A stretch of 64,000 bases of DNA, from positions 62,001 through 126,000 of the forward strand of contig JAUSFB010000045.1 in the NCBI GenBank assembly GCA_030651575.1, read 5' to 3'. Shown one piece after another: positions 49,826-57,118 of the stretch. How positions within the stretch are numbered: the first letter of the stretch is position 1; every line of letters begins with the position of its first letter. The stretch comes from Phaeospirillum sp. Its GTDB lineage: Bacteria > Pseudomonadota > Alphaproteobacteria > Rhodospirillales > Magnetospirillaceae. The translations under genes and the position numbers were made by a program. The notes under the pieces were generated by a model. That model did no database searches. It was given only the letters and a program-made list of their open reading frames with translations, and had not been told where the DNA came from.

Positions 49826-49828
49826 ACC

Positions 49829-51607
49829 ATGACCGCCTATATTCCGCCGTTGCGCGATATCAAATTCACCCTGGAAGAGCTGGTCGGCCTCGACGAGGTC
49901 AACGCCTTGCCGGGATTCGAGGAAGCGTCCCCGGAGCTGGCCGACAGCATCCTGGAGGAAGCCGGCCACATTGCCGAGGGTGTCCTGGCTCCGCTTAACC
50001 GGGTCGGCGACGCGGACGGCGCCGTCATGGAGAATGGCGAGGTCCGCACTGCCAAGGGTTGGGGCGCCGCCTGGAACACCCTGGTGGATGGCGGCTGGAA
50101 CGGCCTGCCTTTCGCCGCCGAATGGGGTGGAATGGGCTTGCCCAACGTGCTGAACACCGCTGTTCACGAGATGTGGCAGGCGGCCAATATGGCTTTTACC
50201 TTGTGCCCCATGCTGACCCAGGGCGCGGTCAACGCCATCCGGCTTTACGGTTCGGCCGGGCAGAAGGCGTTCTATCTGCCCAAGATGGTGTCCGGCGAGT
50301 GGACCGGCACCATGAATCTGACCGAGCCTCAGGCCGGCTCGGACCTGTCGGCGGTTCGTTCCAAGGCGGTTCCCGATGGTGATCGATTCCGGCTGTCCGG
50401 CCAGAAGATCTTCATTACTTACGGCGATCACGACATGGCCGGCAATATCGTCCATCTCGTCCTCGCCCGCTTGCCCGACGCCCCGGCCGGAGTCAAGGGG
50501 ATCTCGCTGTTCGTGGTGCCCAAGGTCAATGCGGATGGCAGCCTCAACGACGTCAAATGCGTCTCGCTGGAGCATAAGCTGGGCATCCATGGCAGCCCCA
50601 CGGCGGTGATGTCGTTCGGCGATCATGGCGGTGCGCTGGGCGAGTTGATCGGCCAGCCCAATCGCGGCCTGGAATACATGTTCGCCATGATGAATCACGC
50701 CCGTCTCGCGGTCGGACTTCAGGGCCTCGCCATCGCCGAGCGCGCCTATCAGCAGGCGCGCAATTACGCCCGCGAACGGGTGCAGGGCCGGCCGGTGGGC
50801 TGGACCGCCAGCGGCCCGGCCGGCATCGTCCATCATCCCGATGTGCGCCGTCTGCTGATGACCATGAAATGCCAGATCGAGGCCATGCGCGCCATTCACT
50901 ACACCGCCGCCGCCGCCGTCGATGTGGCGCACGGCCATCTCGACCCCAATCGGCGCTACGAGGCGCATCTGATGGTCGAGCTGCTGACTCCCATCGCCAA
51001 GGGCTGGTGCACCGAAGTGGGCCAGACCATCGCCTCGCTGGGGCTCCAGGTCCATGGCGGCATGGGCTATATCGAGGAAACCGGGGCGGCCCAGCATCTG
51101 CGCGACGCGCGAATCACCACCATCTACGAAGGCACCACCGCCATTCAGGCCAACGATCTGGTCAACCGCAAGATCCTGCGCGACAAGGGCGAGGGCATCG
51201 GCAAGCTGCTGGCCGAGATCAAGTCGGTCGCGGTCGAGATGACCGGCGCGGATGACGAGACCCTGACCATCATCGGAACCCGCATGTTCGAGGCGGTCGG
51301 TTCGGCCGAGCGCGTGGTGACGTGGCTGCAAGACGCCCAAGCCCAGGACCCGCGGTTGCCGGCGGCGGCGGCGGTGCCGGTGCTGGAAATGATGGGCCAA
51401 GTGGTGGGCGGTCACATGATGGCCCGCGCCGCCCGCATCGCCAAGGCACGCCTGACCGAGGGCGCCGACCACGACGGTTTCTACGCCGCCAAGATGGTCA
51501 CCGCCCGCTTCTTCGCCGAGCACATTTTGTGCCATGTGGCGGCACTGGAGCGAACCGCCATCAGCGGCTCGGCGACGGTGATGGGGCTGGACGAAACACT
51601 GCTGTAG
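49829..51607 (+). CDS. Acyl-CoA dehydrogenase, long form (DmdC-like)
   Basis: 592 residues, the length of the group with an extra C-terminal domain rather than the ~380-residue basic enzyme. WNLTEPQAGSDL-type sequence (MNLTEPQAGSDLSAVRSKA) binds FAD, FITYGDHDMAGN and LEHKLGIHGSPTA follow. The C-terminal GGMGYIEETGAAQHLRDARITTIYEGTTAIQ (in pieces) is the FAD/catalytic region. The last ~120 residues form the AcylCoA_DH_C-type extension. It oxidises an acyl-CoA to the enoyl-CoA. Homologues include 3-methylmercaptopropionyl-CoA dehydrogenase DmdC, but substrate is not decided by sequence alone. Confidence 0.93.
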   Translation: MTAYIPPLRDIKFTLEELVGLDEVNALPGFEEASPELADSILEEAGHIAEGVLAPLNRVGDADGAVMENGEVRTAKGWGAAWNTLVDGGWNGLPFAAEWGGMGLPNVLNTAVHEMWQAANMAFTLCPMLTQGAVNAIRLYGSAGQKAFYLPKMVSGEWTGTMNLTEPQAGSDLSAVRSKAVPDGDRFRLSGQKIFITYGDHDMAGNIVHLVLARLPDAPAGVKGISLFVVPKVNADGSLNDVKCVSLEHKLGIHGSPTAVMSFGDHGGALGELIGQPNRGLEYMFAMMNHARLAVGLQGLAIAERAYQQARNYARERVQGRPVGWTASGPAGIVHHPDVRRLLMTMKCQIEAMRAIHYTAAAAVDVAHGHLDPNRRYEAHLMVELLTPIAKGWCTEVGQTIASLGLQVHGGMGYIEETGAAQHLRDARITTIYEGTTAIQANDLVNRKILRDKGEGIGKLLAEIKSVAVEMTGADDETLTIIGTRMFEAVGSAERVVTWLQDAQAQDPRLPAAAAVPVLEMMGQVVGGHMMARAARIAKARLTEGADHDGFYAAKMVTARFFAEHILCHVAALERTAISGSATVMGLDETLL

Positions 51608-51732
51608 CCATTGGCCGCCGGACGGTTCACCCGTCTGACCTATTTCCCTGGGGCAAAGGGCGCCATCTCGACACCAACGCCACGTCGCCGGTTGCGGGTT
51701 GAAACGAAAACCCACCGCCAAACATCGGCCCA

Positions 51733-51749
51733 CCCCCCCGCGTGGGGGG
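51733..51749. terminator. GC-only hairpin at the edge of the accessory region
   Basis: A C7 run and a G6 run pair around GCGT. It lies between the convergent acyl-CoA dehydrogenase and vsr genes, 125 bp after the former and 41 bp after the latter. There is no U-tract on either side, so terminator activity is uncertain. Confidence 0.4.
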
Positions 51750-51789
51750 CGACGCGTTAATGGTTTCCGGCATTATGTAGCAAACACAC

Positions 51790-52236
51790 CTAACCTCGAC
51801 GGGTTGGCGTGGCCTTGATCGCCTCGGCCAACTCACCCAGTTTCCCCGGTCCCTTCACCTCGCACTCCCACACCACCAGCACGGTCCATCCGAGGGCTTC
51901 AAGCGCTAGGCGCACCTCAATGTCCCGCCTCTGGTTTCGGCCGATCTTCGCTGTCCAGTATTCGGTTCTGGTCTTTGGGATGCGGTGACGAGAACACCCC
52001 TCGTGTCCATGCCAAAAGCAGCCATGGACGAACAGGGCTATCCGCTTGGAAGAAAAGATGACGTCCGGCTTGCCGGGGAGCGCTTTGGCGTGAAGCCGGT
52101 AGCGGAGACCGGCGCGCCATAGCGCCTTTCTGACGGCCAACTCCGGCCCGGTGTCGGCTCCCTTGACGGCCCGCATGACGCGGGACCGTTCGGGATCAAT
52201 CGGAATCGTCTCCGCTGTCTTCGCCATTTTCCACAT
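51790..52236 (-). CDS. vsr: Very short patch repair (Vsr) endonuclease
   Basis: Vsr nicks at T:G mismatches produced by deamination of 5-methylcytosine, starting repair at the sites of a cognate cytosine methylase. It has 148 residues from ATG 52236; ATG 52227 (MAKTAET) is an alternative. RVMRAVKGADTGPELAVRKALW, the catalytic-site LPGKPDVIF and the zinc-binding FVHGCFWHGHEGC are all clear. It overlaps the 3' end of the GIY-YIG gene by 41 bp, so it must be translated from the same message. Confidence 0.95.
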   Translation of the reverse strand: MWKMAKTAETIPIDPERSRVMRAVKGADTGPELAVRKALWRAGLRYRLHAKALPGKPDVIFSSKRIALFVHGCFWHGHEGCSRHRIPKTRTEYWTAKIGRNQRRDIEVRLALEALGWTVLVVWECEVKGPGKLGELAEAIKATPTRRG

Positions 52237-52969
52237 CTACCGAAGCTTCGCCGCCCAATGCCCGGTAACGGCGCTCGGCCAGCCATTGAAGACGCTTCGC
52301 CTGGGTGAGCAAAGTACGGCGAAGACCACCCTGTACCTTGCGCTCTGCGATGACTTGAGACAACCGGCTGATGATCAGCGCGCGCCGGGCATTGCGGAAG
52401 TCCGGGTGGGATCGAATGTCGTGTACCTCGTTGGAGACGATGCAGGCCCGATGCGAAGTCGGCTCCTCGATCTCCACCGTCGGCGCCGGGGGGTCTTTCT
52501 CATTGAGAACGGCCTTGAACTGACTGTTTTCAATGGCGCGCTGGTAAATTAGATCTTCCAGCGCGTCGAGATGCGCCTTGGCCTCCACGAAAGCCGGTGT
52601 TTTTTTGTTTCTGCCGCTGACCTCCTGAAATTGAGGCAGCGGCCACACCTCGATCTCATAGACCTCGAATGGGTCGAGAACGGACATCGCCACGGCGTCG
52701 GTGCGCTGGTTGGTGAGGTGGCGGCGAATACGAGTACGGAGCATTTCGTTCGTCTGACCGACATAGATCGGCTCGCCGTCATAGTCGAAGAAGGCGTAGA
52801 CGCCCCATTTGAAGTTGCCGACCTTGCGGGATTTGCCCGTTACCGGATCGTCAAACGGAGCATCCAGGAAGGCTTCCAGGTTCTTGCGCAGATCTTCCGT
52901 CTCGAACGGAGGAAAATTCACCGCGTCTGGATCGCGCTTGCCTTCTTTTGGGCTTTTCGCCATGTCCAT
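52196..52969 (-). CDS. GIY-YIG nuclease, probable restriction endonuclease of the cassette
   Basis: 257 residues. The GIY-YIG core is GVY (56-58) and YVG (69-71), with Arg in RTRIRRHL (78-83), Glu138 in ALEDLIYQRA and Asn156 in KAVLN, the complete catalytic set of the superfamily. A conserved N-terminal extension (EDLRKNLEAFLDAPFDDP) resembles those of GIY-YIG restriction enzymes such as the Eco29kI group, by pattern only. The C-terminal ~90 residues are basic and could bind DNA. It lies between a C5 methyltransferase and vsr, so restriction is the best guess; a repair role is the alternative. Confidence 0.82.
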   Translation of the reverse strand: MDMAKSPKEGKRDPDAVNFPPFETEDLRKNLEAFLDAPFDDPVTGKSRKVGNFKWGVYAFFDYDGEPIYVGQTNEMLRTRIRRHLTNQRTDAVAMSVLDPFEVYEIEVWPLPQFQEVSGRNKKTPAFVEAKAHLDALEDLIYQRAIENSQFKAVLNEKDPPAPTVEIEEPTSHRACIVSNEVHDIRSHPDFRNARRALIISRLSQVIAERKVQGGLRRTLLTQAKRLQWLAERRYRALGGEASVDVENGEDSGDDSD

Positions 52970-53028
52970 TGCCCCGCTTTGATTGTGCAGGACAATGGAC
53001 CATAGTCAGGCGAAATAGTCGAGGCCCC

Positions 53029-54198
53029 TTATTCCGCCGCGATCGCGGCAGGTAATAGCCCGTTGGCCGCGAGAATGGGTTCAAAGAGATTGGCCGCGAG
53101 ATGACGAACGACCGGCAGGGCCACCCCGTCGCCAGCGATGTGGTAGGCGTCGTGATAGCCGGGGGGTAGCTTGTAGGTGTCGGGCAACCCCATCAACCGC
53201 ACGGCCTCACGCGGCGACAACAGACGCGACCGCACCCGCTGGCCATCCACGACGATGATGCTCTGTCGGGATGACCCGCCGGACGGAGTGCGGAGGCAAC
53301 CGGCGAGGTTATCGAACCGCACTTCTGCGCGCTGGGCCTTCACGCCGGACTCGACGCGGGTGCGCTTGTAGACGCCGCCCACGATGCGACGACCGGCCTT
53401 CTTCGCTTCTTCCACCTTGGCGAGGTGTCGGGCATTCATCATGCCCAGCAACGTCGCCGTCTCGGCTTTGGTGTGCCAATCGCACCCTTCCGGCTCATCT
53501 TGGATAAGGTCGGCGAAGTTGATGGTCATTTCCGGCGTCTCGGGCAGATTCCACCAAACCCACTTCCGCTTGGCATCAGACGACAACAGGTCGTAGGCGC
53601 TAAGAAGCGCCTGGGGATGCCAGGAATCGGATGGACCATCCGCGCGCAGCGCAGAGGGGATAGCCACATCGGCGCGCACCCCCAGCACGAACAGCCGAGG
53701 GCGGGAATGGGGAAGGAACCGCTTGGCGTCCACGATCATCGCCCCGAAGCGATAGTCGGAGCCGGAGAAGCAGGCGGCGATGGCCGCGAAATCCTTGCCG
53801 CCGTTAGACGTGAGCGCGCCGTAGACGTTCTCAAGGACGATCATGCGGGGAGCGCGGCCTTCGTCGCCCAGGCGGCGCATGAGCCGCCAGAACGGCCAGA
53901 AGGTGCCGGATCGGGTCTGTTCGCGGTCGGCCCAATGCCCAATGCCCTCGTAATTGCCAGCCAGAGACAGGTCTTGGCAAGGGAATGAGGCCCAGGTCAA
54001 ATCCACCTGCCCCGGAAGGTCCGAGGTGGAGACGAGGTTCACGTCCTTCACCAGCAGGTGGTCGCCTCCCCAATTGGCCCGATAGGCGGCGGCTTTCATC
54101 TCGTCAAAGTCATTGGCGAAGGTGCAGTTCCACTCTTCGCCGAGGCCAGCATGCGCCATTCCGCCGCCGGCAAAGAACTCGTAGAAATTAGGCATCAC
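53029..54198 (-). CDS. DNA (cytosine-5-)-methyltransferase
   Basis: 389 residues. Motif I is YEFFAGGGMAHAGL, motif IV with the catalytic Cys is ASFPCQDLSLAG, motif VI is VLENVYG, motif VIII is the SRPRLFVLG region. Motifs IX and X are seen in LLSPREAVRLMGLPD and VALPVVRHLA. The variable target-recognition region (about 210-300) names no sequence. ATG 54198 overlaps the RHH gene by 11 bp; the second Met, three bases on, is also possible. It forms an operon with the RHH gene before it and the GIY-YIG and vsr genes after it. Confidence 0.95.
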   Translation of the reverse strand: MMPNFYEFFAGGGMAHAGLGEEWNCTFANDFDEMKAAAYRANWGGDHLLVKDVNLVSTSDLPGQVDLTWASFPCQDLSLAGNYEGIGHWADREQTRSGTFWPFWRLMRRLGDEGRAPRMIVLENVYGALTSNGGKDFAAIAACFSGSDYRFGAMIVDAKRFLPHSRPRLFVLGVRADVAIPSALRADGPSDSWHPQALLSAYDLLSSDAKRKWVWWNLPETPEMTINFADLIQDEPEGCDWHTKAETATLLGMMNARHLAKVEEAKKAGRRIVGGVYKRTRVESGVKAQRAEVRFDNLAGCLRTPSGGSSRQSIIVVDGQRVRSRLLSPREAVRLMGLPDTYKLPPGYHDAYHIAGDGVALPVVRHLAANLFEPILAANGLLPAAIAAE

Positions 54199-54397
54199 GC
54201 TTCCCCTCGTTAAGTCCCAATTCCACTTGCGGCGCCGGCCGCTGGAGAGCGCTCACGGCGCGGTCAATCTTTTCCTGGATGGCTATTGCGATCCAGGTGT
54301 TGCGCGACACGTTACCGGGCAGGCGCTTCCGAAGATCGTCAATCGACTCATATGTCTCGGCGCTTAGCCGAAGATTGGCGCGGTGTTCGTGTTCCAT
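54188..54397 (-). CDS. Ribbon-helix-helix (CopG/Arc-type) regulator
   Basis: 69 residues from ATG 54397. HRANLRLSAETYESIDDLRKRL is a beta strand plus helix A, and NVSRNTWIAIAIQEKIDRAV is helix B of an RHH fold. The reading frame extends upstream to 54460, but the promoter elements lie inside that extension, so the shorter start is preferred. The predicted transcript begins at about this ATG (leaderless). It is the first gene of the methyltransferase/nuclease/Vsr operon and probably its repressor or timing controller; most known controllers of such cassettes are HTH proteins instead. Confidence 0.75.
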   Translation of the reverse strand: MEHEHRANLRLSAETYESIDDLRKRLPGNVSRNTWIAIAIQEKIDRAVSALQRPAPQVELGLNEGKRDA

Positions 54398-54403
54398 CGC
54401 GAC

Positions 54404-54432
54404 ATTATGGCGCCACAATGGCGCCAGTGCAA
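54404..54432 (-). promoter_or_regulatory. Promoter of the methyltransferase cassette with built-in operator
   Basis: On the - strand, TTGCAC (54432-54427), exactly 17 bp, then CATAAT (54409-54404). The spacer holds two perfect palindromes TGGCGCCA (54408-54415 and 54419-54426), 11 bp apart centre to centre, i.e. one helical turn. That spacing is what tandem RHH dimers need. The expected +1 falls at or next to the ATG at 54397. Confidence 0.75.
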
Positions 54433-54533
54433 CACCTAGTTTGCTGACCGCGCGGTTCACACAATTGGTGCCAGAGCAAGCTGATTAGTCAACCGCACAG
54501 CAGGTACATTAAGAGAACACGCGGCGAATGTTG

Positions 54534-54857
54534 TCAAGTTGTTCTGTCCTGTTCTGGTGGTGCCGCGGTGATCCGCCGCACCGCATCCGTCGCGGCAGGG
54601 TCGGCGACAATGGCAAGCTCGGCGACCACGGGATGAAGGCGAACGCCGGGAGCGTCGCCGACCATGAATTCTATGCCCGCATTCTCCAGGGTGCGGCGAA
54701 CGCTTTGAACTGTGTCGTAGTGACCGCGCACCTGCCCGTCGCTAGCCTCCATTCGCTGGATGGTTGGCAATGACACGCCGGATTTCACGGCGAGCGTTTT
54801 TTGGTCCCAGTCGAGCCACAGCCGAGCGGCCTTGATGTGTCTAGCCAGAAAAGTCAC
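54534..54857 (-). CDS. XRE-family HTH transcriptional regulator
   Basis: 107 residues. The HTH is at about 7-62 (IKAARLWLDWDQKTLAVKSGVSLPTIQRMEASDGQVRGHYDTVQSVRRTLENAGIEF, in pieces), with the characteristic short AGIEFMVG-G..GVRL end of this family. The C-terminal ~35 residues are not conserved in type. It lies upstream of, and on the same strand as, the RHH-methyltransferase operon but is separated by that operon's own promoter. A second regulator of the cassette is possible; most relatives are simply abundant in alphaproteobacterial accessory DNA. Confidence 0.82.
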   Translation of the reverse strand: MTFLARHIKAARLWLDWDQKTLAVKSGVSLPTIQRMEASDGQVRGHYDTVQSVRRTLENAGIEFMVGDAPGVRLHPVVAELAIVADPAATDAVRRITAAPPEQDRTT

Positions 54858-54966
54858 GTATCACCCATCAAATATGGTGCACAGCACTTTATTGTATGCG
54901 CCATGTATGGTTATGTATGCATGGAGCATCACATTGCAAGCCCCGCACATCATACGGAACGTTGCC

Positions 54967-55235
54967 ATGCCCCGGATCAAAGGCCAGCATTTCCTCCTCT
55001 CCGCCGAGGCACGCACGCTGTCGCTACGCGACGTGCTGCGCATGACGGACGATCAGGCCATGATGATATTCCGGGCTATCCGCTGGGCCTCGACCGAAGG
55101 CGAGCCAGTCTGCCCGGATTGCGGCTGCCTGGGGTGCTACGAGTACGCCTCGCGCCCTATCTTCAAATGCAAGGGTTGCGGCAAGCAGTTCTCCGTGACC
55201 TCGAGAACGATCTTCGCCGGGCGTAAGCTGACGAA
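54967..55235 (+). pseudogene. Truncated IS1595-family transposase
   Basis: From ATG 54967, MPRIKGQHFLLSAEARTLSLRDVLRMTDDQA leads to the zinc-ribbon CPDCGCLGCYEYASRPIFKCKGCGKQFSVTSRTIFAGRKL (both in pieces), the N-terminal domain of IS1595-type transposases. The similarity stops after about 88 residues. The DDE-type catalytic domain is missing and the frame runs into unrelated sequence. No terminal inverted repeats were found. Confidence 0.8.
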
Positions 55236-55237
55236 CC

Positions 55238-55346
55238 GGGCGCCACACATCCGGCAATTCTCAAACATCATCACACCCGAGAGCGTCGCTTCGCGGAAAT
55301 CGGCGACATCCAGTCTTGCGTGATCGAAGCCGACAAGGGCAGCCAA
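55238..55346 (-). pseudogene. Pentapeptide-repeat protein remnant
   Basis: Reading on the - strand, ARLDVADFREATLSG and MMFENCRMCGARF show the A(D/N)LXX five-residue periodicity of pentapeptide-repeat proteins. Only about 30 residues remain. There is no ATG (the frame opens at a TTG after a stop), and the 3' side joins the transposase fragment. It is probably debris from an insertion or deletion. Confidence 0.5.
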
Positions 55347-55428
55347 CTGCGCTCCTCAAAAACTGGCGGCGGTCATCCACATACACGCTGGTCCACGCCC
55401 AACCAGTGCGTTGACGCTGCTGCACAGA

Positions 55429-55815
55429 TCAGAACACCCCAAGAACACTCGTCATTTTTTGCTGCAACGTCCCGGCATTGAATGGCTTGACGATATAGTT
55501 CGAAACACCAGCCTCCTTCGCCGCCACCACGTTCTCGACCTTCGATTCGGCGGTCACCATGATGAAGGGGATCGCATTCAGCTTGGCGTCAACGCGCACC
55601 TCACACAGGAGCTGGAGCCCGGTCATCGGCTCCATGTTCCAGTCCGAAATGATCAGACCGTAGCCACCCATTCGCAACATTTGCAGCGCCATGGAGCCAT
55701 CCGTGGCCTCATCAACGTTGTTGAACCCAATCTGCTTCAAAAGATTACGAAGAATGCGCAGCATCGTCTTGTAGTCGTCAACGATCAGGACGGGCATATT
55801 TTTGTCGACAGGCAC
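55429..55815 (-). CDS. CheY-type single-domain response regulator
   Basis: 128 residues, one REC domain. The acidic pocket DD (VLIVDDYKTM), phospho-acceptor Asp in LIISDWNMEP, Thr in MVTAESK and Lys in IVKPFNAGT are all present. DYKTMLRILRNLLKQIGF and SDWNMEPMTGLQLL are close to true chemotaxis CheY. The GTG at 55815 has AAGGAG seven bases upstream. The acceptor motif and the neighbouring cheW remnant suggest a former chemotaxis cluster. Confidence 0.93.
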   Translation of the reverse strand: MPVDKNMPVLIVDDYKTMLRILRNLLKQIGFNNVDEATDGSMALQMLRMGGYGLIISDWNMEPMTGLQLLCEVRVDAKLNAIPFIMVTAESKVENVVAAKEAGVSNYIVKPFNAGTLQQKMTSVLGVF

Positions 55816-55848
55816 GGAATTTCTCCTTTCCGGAGCTCATGGATTCTC

Positions 55849-56034
55849 TTATCCACGTTCCCCGACAATTTCATGGACATCCTCGGGAGAGATGGCTTGA
55901 CCGAGAATCCGGCTGGCAACCTTGGCTGCCGCCTGCCGAACGGCGCGCGGCACCCCGGTGCCGATAAGCCCTTGCTCGCGGGCTGCCAGACTTGCTTCCC
56001 GATAGGCGCGAAGAATAATTTTTTCCCTATTCAC
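55849..56034 (-). CDS. Small helical protein between cheY and the cheW remnant
   Basis: 61 residues from GTG 56034 with GGAG seven bases upstream: MNREKIILRAYREASLAAREQ, then ISPEDVHEIVGERG. No family recognised. The good RBS and the position 33 bp upstream of cheY on the same strand favour a real gene in that operon. Confidence 0.6.
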   Translation of the reverse strand: MNREKIILRAYREASLAAREQGLIGTGVPRAVRQAAAKVASRILGQAISPEDVHEIVGERG

Positions 56035-56052
56035 TCTTAGCTCCGTTCAATG

Positions 56053-56180
56053 TCAGCCGTTCCTGATGAAATCCAGCAGCTTGATGATGTCGAGCACCAC
56101 CACGAGTTTTCCATCCAACCGGTAGATACCTATCGAGAACTCTCGCCACGCTTGGTCAAGGGTTGGAGGATTGGCGGCAG
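56053..56180 (-). pseudogene. cheW 3' remnant
   Basis: The end of the frame, IGIYRLDGKLVVVLDIIKLLDF followed by IRNG, matches the C-terminus of CheW-type coupling proteins (ligand-loop strand and final helix). The upstream part loses similarity around 56180, and a repeat-bearing intergenic stretch follows, so about three quarters of the gene are missing. No valid start is visible. Confidence 0.65.
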
Positions 56181-56224
56181 GACCAGGTGGACCGTCTCTA
56201 CCCCTAACCGGCACCGCGCACTCC

Positions 56225-56274
56225 CCCCATTTGGGGATGCCCGGAGAAAGCCGCAAAGCACCCCCCAAATGGGG
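56225..56274. repeat. Inverted pair of the CCCCAAATGGGG motif
   Basis: CCCCATTTGGGG (56225-56236) and CCCCAAATGGGG (56263-56274) are exact reverse complements 26 bp apart, extended by one or two further C/G pairs. They could form a 13-pair hairpin. The pair lies between the cheW remnant (-) and an orphan gene (+). Confidence 0.85.
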
Positions 56275-56303
56275 GCTTCAAACGCCCCTCATCCTCCATA
56301 GTA

Positions 56304-56774
56304 TTGGCGCCGGATCAGTACTGTCGGAGACATGGATCCTTGTTCGCTCATTGCCGCCACACAGAACTGGTCACCGAAATTTCCGCCACCATCGATGTGG
56401 CGGAGGGGTATCGGGACTATCTGGCTAACCCCGAGGCCCGGGCCAAGTGGCATGGGATATGGCTATCCATAGAAGCCATGCTGGAATGGCTTTTCGAACA
56501 AGAAGCCAGGATTCTTCATGCTTCCTGCATCATGGATTGGCTGGCGGTCGCCAATACGCATGCGATTGTGGTGGCGCCGGTTTGCACAATGATCGACGAA
56601 TGCAAGTCGGGCCGCGCCCACAGGCGAGCCAACCTTGCCGCATTGGAGCACGTCGTCCTGATGCTGTCCCAGCACAAGGCTCAGTACGACAAGGTGGGCA
56701 CGCCGAAACCGTCCTTGAGCCCCGCGGACGATCATCCGCGACAGGAATACACCGCCGTTCAATGCCCATCATGA
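56304..56774 (+). CDS. Orphan protein of unknown function
   Basis: Up to 156 residues if TTG 56304 is used; the real start is unclear and may be a GTG at 56397 (giving MAEGYRDYLANPEARAKWHG). The middle is coherent and protein-like: WLSIEAMLEWLFEQEARILHASCIMDWLAVANTHAIVVAPVCTMIDEC (in pieces). Three cysteines and several His are present. I do not recognise a family. It starts right behind the inverted CCCCAAATGGGG pair. Confidence 0.5.
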   Translation: MAPDQYCRRHGSLFAHCRHTELVTEISATIDVAEGYRDYLANPEARAKWHGIWLSIEAMLEWLFEQEARILHASCIMDWLAVANTHAIVVAPVCTMIDECKSGRAHRRANLAALEHVVLMLSQHKAQYDKVGTPKPSLSPADDHPRQEYTAVQCPS

Positions 56775-56866
56775 ACAGAAGGCCGGTCGGCCTGCGGCGA
56801 CGAGACACCTTCATCGCGGTTTCCAGAAAGCCGTAGTGGGACGCCCTGCCGCCACTGTAGGGACAG

Positions 56867-57118
56867 ATTCTGCGCAGGATCAAGGACGTCTTTGACCAGA
56901 TCAGCGATGTCGCCGGCACCGACATTCCCGTCGATTACCCAGGCGTGACCGCCGCCTGCCTGCCGCTGGTGGATGCCGTCGCCAAGGATGATTTCCGGGG
57001 AATTCTGGCGGCCGTCAACGATCACGACGACTACATGAGCGGTAAGCTCGACCAGCACTTGCTGTCCATGTTCCGCGAGGTGTTCCTGGATTCCGGTCTC
57101 GACCGCAGTCACGAATAG
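56867..57118 (+). pseudogene. Headless reading frame, 3' part of an unknown gene
   Basis: After an in-frame TAG, about 84 codons read ILRRIKDVFDQISDVAG, then AKDDFRGILAAVNDHDDYMSG and LLSMFREVFLDSGLD before the stop at 57116-57118. Composition is that of a real acidic helical protein, but there is no ATG, and the only GTG is far inside. Likely the tail of a broken gene. It overlaps the stop of the convergent regulator by ten bases. Confidence 0.45.

Noticed and set aside
49745-51733. A 662-codon - strand frame opposite the acyl-CoA dehydrogenase
   Set aside because: It is antisense to a full-length conserved enzyme and has no recognisable motif.
51608-51789. A possible tRNA or attachment site at the border of the accessory region
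   Set aside because: No cloverleaf or TTCGA-type T-loop with a matching acceptor stem could be built, and no direct repeat of this sequence was seen at the far end.
56759-57112. A 117-codon - strand frame antisense to the headless reading frame
   Set aside because: The + strand reading has the more protein-like composition; the - strand version is V/G/H/Q-rich like other shadows here.
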